64,000 nucleotides of DNA from Acorus gramineus (lineage: Eukaryota; Streptophyta; Magnoliopsida; Acorales; Acoraceae). Numbering within the stretch: position 1 is the first letter of the stretch; every line of letters begins with the position of its first letter. The notes under the pieces were generated by a model. That model had not been told where the DNA came from. It worked only from the letters and a program-made list of their open reading frames with translations, and searched no databases. Below, in pieces: positions 59,501 to 64,000 of this stretch. The stretch is from assembly GCA_030737835.1 (NCBI GenBank), contig CM060856.1, forward strand, positions 20,333,941 to 20,397,940, in the 5' to 3' direction. The translations under genes and the position numbers were made by a program.

Positions 59501-61208
59501 TAACATCCTTTACCATCCGGAGTTTTTAACTTTGAAAGACAATCTTGTCTTGTAATTTTCCTATCTTTATGGTACACGTAGTCTAATTCCTACCCCAAAA
59601 CTTTATAATTCCTTTTTAAGAGTTGTCTTGACTAGATCTAGTAGTTTAACAGAAAGTGTGTGGACTAATAGTAATTAAGAACTGCTTTTGTGTAGTTATA
59701 AAAATACCGTGTTTTTTAAGCTAGTTTTTTTATTTGCATTCGTTTGATGCAGTTTTAATTTTGTTATTTCTCAGAATTGTTTCCTTGGTGAAACATTTCT
59801 AGTAATTCATTCATAGATTTGAAGTTTGTCGAATTTTGTTCTTCATTATGAATCGAAAACTGGTGGCAGCTTGCAGGGTTCAAGACAGAAATCATCAAAA
59901 CAACAACTGCTGGTCATGCGAGAAAACTTGCCTCCAGTGTTGATTTCAATACATGCCCTGATGGTATTTTAATTTATTATTCTGAAATTCTTTAAGAATT
60001 TATTTATATGTTCAGATCTTGATGTCAATTTTCTTATGAATATTTCAACCTTCACAATATATAAAAAAATCTTATGAATTTGGTTTATGAAATTCTGTTT
60101 TATGGGTTTTCATTGGTAAGAAACACCCATGATCTTTGTTAGTTGGACATATATAGCATACTCCCTAATGAATAGCTGGCATTTGATAAATGGTGGCTTC
60201 TTCCTTCTTTGCTAATGTTCATGTAATATCCAAACAATGTGGGTGGGGGATCTAGGCATTTGCTTGTAAGCCAATGCATACATGTAATACACCAGCCTTA
60301 GAACAAAATGGAAGGGTTATCCATGAATCTAATGATTAGCTGATACTATTATCCCCGTTTGTTTTGGGAATAAGCTCCTGGATAACCTCAGAAAAGGGAT
60401 AAAGGGTGTTTGGAAACTCTGAATAACCCCTGATAAAGTATGTCTGAATAAACTGATATAAAGTGGTATATGGATTCCAACCAACCTCTGGAATTAAAGT
60501 TATCCTAGGTTATTCCACCCAAAGAATATATGGGTCCACTGTTAAATCAACTGTCATCACCTTTTATAAATCACCTGTTAAATCAACTATCATTATTTTT
60601 TTACCTTTTATAAATCCTTATGCATACTTTATTCACATTTTATCCAAACAGCAAAACATTTATTCTTACGTTTACCTACGAGAATAATTCAAAACACAAC
60701 CAAACACAAAATCACTTTAGCCTTATTTATACTCACTTATGCTGGGATAAATATATATCCAAGAATAAATCTTATTCCTGTTCCAAACGGGGGCATAGGG
60801 GTTTGGGTTGTTTAGTAATAAACTCTACAACATTGACATTCTGGGTCCAGGTTTTTTGAGTGTGTTCCATACTCCATGTCACGTGAGGCACCATTGCGTT
60901 TGTCACTGCTCTTGTTACTGCAACATGGTATTTGGCTTCCTCGAGGTGTCATGTGCAATACTTTTCTCATGTTTCTCGAGTACCTTCGCATGTACTGTTA
61001 TATGTTTAATAATGGGAACCCGGCTGGTAGACTTACATTTTTTTTTATTCATAATGACTCACAAGGGTTTGTCAAAAAAATGAATCTCAAAGGTTATGTT
61101 TTATTAAATAATGAATTTCATCGATTTTTTGTTTTGACATATTTTTGTTTATTTATTGTTCTTTTAACAGGAATCATATGCGTCGGGGGAGATGGAATTG
61201 TAAATGAG
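56543..61208 (+). CDS. LCBK1: Long-chain-base (sphingosine) kinase, LCBK1-type, 5' four coding exons
   Basis: Four exons give the first 307 residues: 56543-56962, 57077-57445, 59870-59963 and 61171-61208. Junctions are TCT/GTGAGT, TGTAG/GTA, CAG/GTATTT, GGCAG/CTT, ATG/GTATTT, AACAG/GA and GAG/GTGAAC, and the phases agree. Residues 1-140 are polar and probably disordered. About 141-230 looks like the N-terminal region of plant LCB kinases (LRQFTVHSYP, FRFLASSPEDAVQWVSGFAD). From about 235 comes the diacylglycerol/sphingosine-kinase catalytic fold: PKMLVIMNPRSGHG (241-248 is MNPRSGHG), then ICVGGDGIVNE with the nucleotide-binding GGDG at 300-303. The enzyme phosphorylates sphingoid long-chain bases with ATP, feeding stress and ABA signalling. 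The 3' exons are absent; intron 4 runs past the window or the gene is cut there. A ceramide kinase is less likely because of the N-terminal sequence. Confidence 0.8.
57446..59869 (+). other. Intron 2 of the LCB kinase coding region
   Basis: It runs from the CAG/GTATTT donor to the GGTGGCAG acceptor, 2.4 kb. It contains a SINE at about 58790-58990 and T-rich runs near 58613-58625. No exon-like frame was seen inside. Confidence 0.7.
58790..58985 (+). mobile_element. tRNA-derived SINE in the kinase intron
   Basis: TGTAGCTTGGTGGTTGATTA resembles an A box, and CATGAGTTTGAGTCCCAAC a B box, about 45 bp apart. The unit ends with AAAAAAAAAA at about 58969-58979. It is in the same orientation as the gene. 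Confidence 0.65.
60353..60793. mobile_element. MITE with CCCCGTTTG ends in kinase intron 3
   Basis: The left end reads CCCCGTTTGTTTTGGGAATA. The right strand reads CCCCCGTTTGGAACAGGAAT. AAATCAACTGTCAT and TTATTCTTACGTTTACC in the interior match the 16297-16753 element. Target duplication is unclear. No coding sequence. Confidence 0.65.
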
Positions 61209-62888
61209 GTGAACCTTTGTGCTGCATTTTAGTTTGCGGATTTTTCATTTTCACTTTCCCACTGATTTTTCCACGTCATTTTTTTTCCTTTATTGTACAT
61301 AAATTGATTTGTAATGTTAAAAATCTACTTTTTTTTTCATATTTTATTAGATTTTTCAAAGTGGAAATATATGGAAAAATAATCCAATTAGTAGTGAAAA
61401 TTGTAGGAATGACCTTTAACAATGCGATTTTCAATCCTCTTCAGACACGTAAGAGATATCAAGGTGTTAATACGTCATGGTTTCTTCTAAGGGCGTTGTT
61501 GGTGACTTTGATTGTCGTTAAAATCTCGTTTTTACAACAAAAATATAAAACCCTTATCTAGGTAGAAAGTGGTAGCAAGGGGTCGAATCCACAGGGAGGC
61601 TATTGAAGCAAACGAATAAAAGTAAAAGATTATTAATTTTTGACAAAAACGTTTAAAATAAATAAATTATCAATGATTGATTTAAGAAAACTAATTTAAA
61701 AGCTAAAGTTGTAACCAATGTATAAAAAAGGACCACCAAGGATTGGAAATCCACCCCACGTTTATCGTGATAATTCTTTCTTTTGCATCTAATGAAAATA
61801 GAATATTTCAAAAGTAGTTCACTTCTACTCGATTTAAAAATAGGGTTTATAAAGCATCAACCGTATCCCATCTAAGTAGAACGACGGAAGATCTAAAAAT
61901 ACCCATAATCAAAAGAAATCTAAGTTGAAGAAACTATATAAACATGAAGAACAAATCAGAAAATATCAATGCACAAAGAAAAGAATCAATCATTCAAACG
62001 AATGGGGTGGAATCCTCTCCTTGATGGAAGGATTTTCTAGCCTATCATGGTTGATGAAATTATAGAATAAACATAAAAAATATTCCATGAAAACAAAATA
62101 ACAATGCACTTTTATTGAAAACACAAGAGAATCTGTTTCTAACAAAAACTAAAACTAAAAACAAAAACTCAAAGCAGAACAAAAACTGAGAATAAATTCC
62201 TTCTTGGCTGAATGAAGAGATCTCTTCCTCTCTCTCTGGAGTGCCCTTTTTATAGCGGTTTTGAGGGTTGAATTAGTTGTAAATGCTGATTTACTTGAGT
62301 TGTTAATGCTGATTTGCAAAATATGTTGGAGATATAATTGCAGAATCTATTAGAGATCTTGTTGATTTGTTGGAGATGTCAAAGCTGATTTGATTGAAGA
62401 TTTTATTGATTTGGTGGATCATTTTTAGAAGTTTTGATGAAGCTTTGAATGCTAATTCCTTCTCCAATTTATAACCTGCCAAATTTAAATACTGCCAAAT
62501 TTAGATTTCTGAATTTTAAAATATGGCTCTATATGAACATATGATAATGCATATTAATTGTATAAATATTGTCAATTTGTGCAAAATATGCTTTGAATAT
62601 AAAGAATAGAAACTTCCCTAATATGCATGTATATATGAATAATTACATAGGGAAATGTTCCAAAACAACTCTTAAAAGCATATAAAAATATGTTCTTTTG
62701 AATATCTAACAAATACCCCCAAACCGCCTTTTTGCTAGTCCTCGAGCAAAACTAAAAAAAAATCCTAACTCACTTTCGCAGGAATCGCGGTTACACTTAG
62801 CATGTGCAACAAGCCTTTAAACCCTTGTCGTCACCCTAGTGGACGAGTTGTGTCTCGTGAGGGTTTGCAGCGACTATACCCACAAAAT

Positions 62889-62919
<31 letters not shown>

Positions 62920-63466
62920 GAGAGGAAAATGACATCTTTGGGAGCTTTATAAAAATCTACTAAAGTTAAGAACTCTATACACATGTTAGAAGTTTTCACT
63001 CATAATCAAGTCCTGAAGTGTGTGTGTGCATAGCCAACAAAGATGTAGCTTTCTTTTTCCCAGTAAAACTTAATTTTGATTACCTTCATAATGGATTTCG
63101 CCTTGACTTCAAAAACTCATTGGATATTACACTCAACAAGGAAATCACTCAGAAGTGGGCTTATTTCTCTCAACTTATATGTGGCAAGGAATCAAAATTC
63201 AAATCATCCACATATAAAATTTATAGAAGGACGGACCATATCAAAGAAAAATAAAAATTTAATTTGATCTCAGGAACAGAATATCATCGACTCAAGAACA
63301 TTGGATTAAACACCGTAAGTCCTCTTCATCTATTCTCCACATTTTAACCACATTACATTTAGGATTAAGTAGGTCTTTTCAATAGGTTGTAATGGGGCTA
63401 GGGTTATTGTTAATAACTGGACAATGCTTTGAGAATTTGTATACTTTTTGATGAATATCGAGTTTT

Positions 63467-63519
<53 letters not shown>

Positions 63520-64000
63520 TGATAGTAATAACCCTTCCATGAAATTTCATAGTTACTGATTGATCTTTCTTTTTCTTTTTCTTTCCTCATTCCCAAAGCA
63601 AAATTTAAGGTTACACTCATTGAGTGGAGTGTAGGTTGAAAAAAATAGGTTGAACAAAGAAAGGCTTATATGGCTCAAGGGGTTTGACTAGTGGATAAGT
63701 GTAAGAATAGGTTAGTTGAACATGATAGATGGGTTAACAAAGATGGCCTAAATCATTTCCTAAGTTTCACATGGTTATTATATGCCTTGAAAAGATTTCA
63801 GAGGAGTTTCTAGTGTAGTAATCCAATTTTTATGGTGTTCATGAGTCTTTGATCAAAACAAGAATAAAGAGATCAAGCAAACGACATTTAAGCGAAAACA
63901 AAAAATTTGAGTTAACTTGTAACTCAGAATTATGTAAAGACTCTCCAAGAATAGAATGGCTCAAATCTCTCCTAGGTTAAGTCTCCGCTAATGATTCATC
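61209..64000. mobile_element. LTR-retrotransposon sequence in kinase intron 4 (incomplete)
   Basis: After the fourth exon the sequence is non-coding. GTAGCAAGGGGTCGAATCCA near 61574 and CCCCCAAACCGCCTTTTTGC near 62717 are wordings I associate with large non-autonomous plant LTR elements. That element appears to start near 61490-61500 and continues beyond the window. Poly(T) runs lie at 62891-62919 and about 63470-63513. No gag or pol frame is visible, and no further kinase exon was found in 61209-64000. Confidence 0.5.

Noticed and set aside
61340-61560. Fifth kinase exon
   Set aside because: The frame lacks the conserved sequence expected after GGDGIVNE and has no suitable acceptor.

Overview
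The window looks like nuclear DNA of a flowering plant, probably a eudicot. It is AT-rich and intron-containing, and it is dominated by transposable elements of plant-only types. I recognise two host genes. One is a complete minus-strand gene for a GT-2/GTL1-type trihelix transcription factor (CDS 25507-28227, three exons, TATA box near 28660, one upstream ORF). The other is the 5' part of a plus-strand gene for a long-chain-base (sphingosine) kinase of the LCBK1 type (CDS from 56543; the fourth coding exon ends at 61208 and the rest lies past the window or is lost). A possible third gene start (minus strand, 41266-41406, with a CT-rich leader) is weakly supported.

Layout. 1-9.9 kb: a decayed Mutator-like element whose minus-strand gene encodes a DUF1985 domain and a Ulp1-type (C48) protease. 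It is split by a 3.2 kb solo LTR carrying a very GC-rich segment. 10.7-14.1 kb: three DNA transposons with readable ends and target-site duplications (one PIF/Harbinger-like, two Mutator-like). 16-23.5 kb: MITEs, a 5'-truncated LINE with a 16-bp duplication, a 308-bp solo LTR and a long hairpin MITE. 25-30 kb: the GTL1-like gene, surrounded by long poly(G)/poly(C) tracts. 30-41 kb: mostly unassigned, with a tandem duplication and a small minus-strand LTR retrotransposon that contains a second copy of the hairpin MITE. 41.5-45.9 kb: two Mutator-like elements (one with a 21-bp-periodic array), a Ty1/copia relic split by a hAT element, and a SINE. 46-52 kb: a nearly full-length but dead LINE. 52-55.4 kb: a SINE and MITEs. 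55.5-61.2 kb: the kinase gene. 61.5-64 kb: an LTR-type element, apparently within a kinase intron.

The two host genes have no evident functional link: one is a nuclear DNA-binding repressor of cell growth, the other a lipid kinase of sphingolipid signalling. Both are shaped by mobile DNA, through homopolymer tracts around one and transposon-filled introns in the other. The least-explained signals are the 21-bp-grid array at 42155-42375, the hairpin MITE pair whose arms co-vary within each copy, and the TTACA/TGTAA word enrichment in the non-coding parts of the Ulp1 element. Everything was read by eye; splice sites and element borders are inferred from motifs, with no alignment run.
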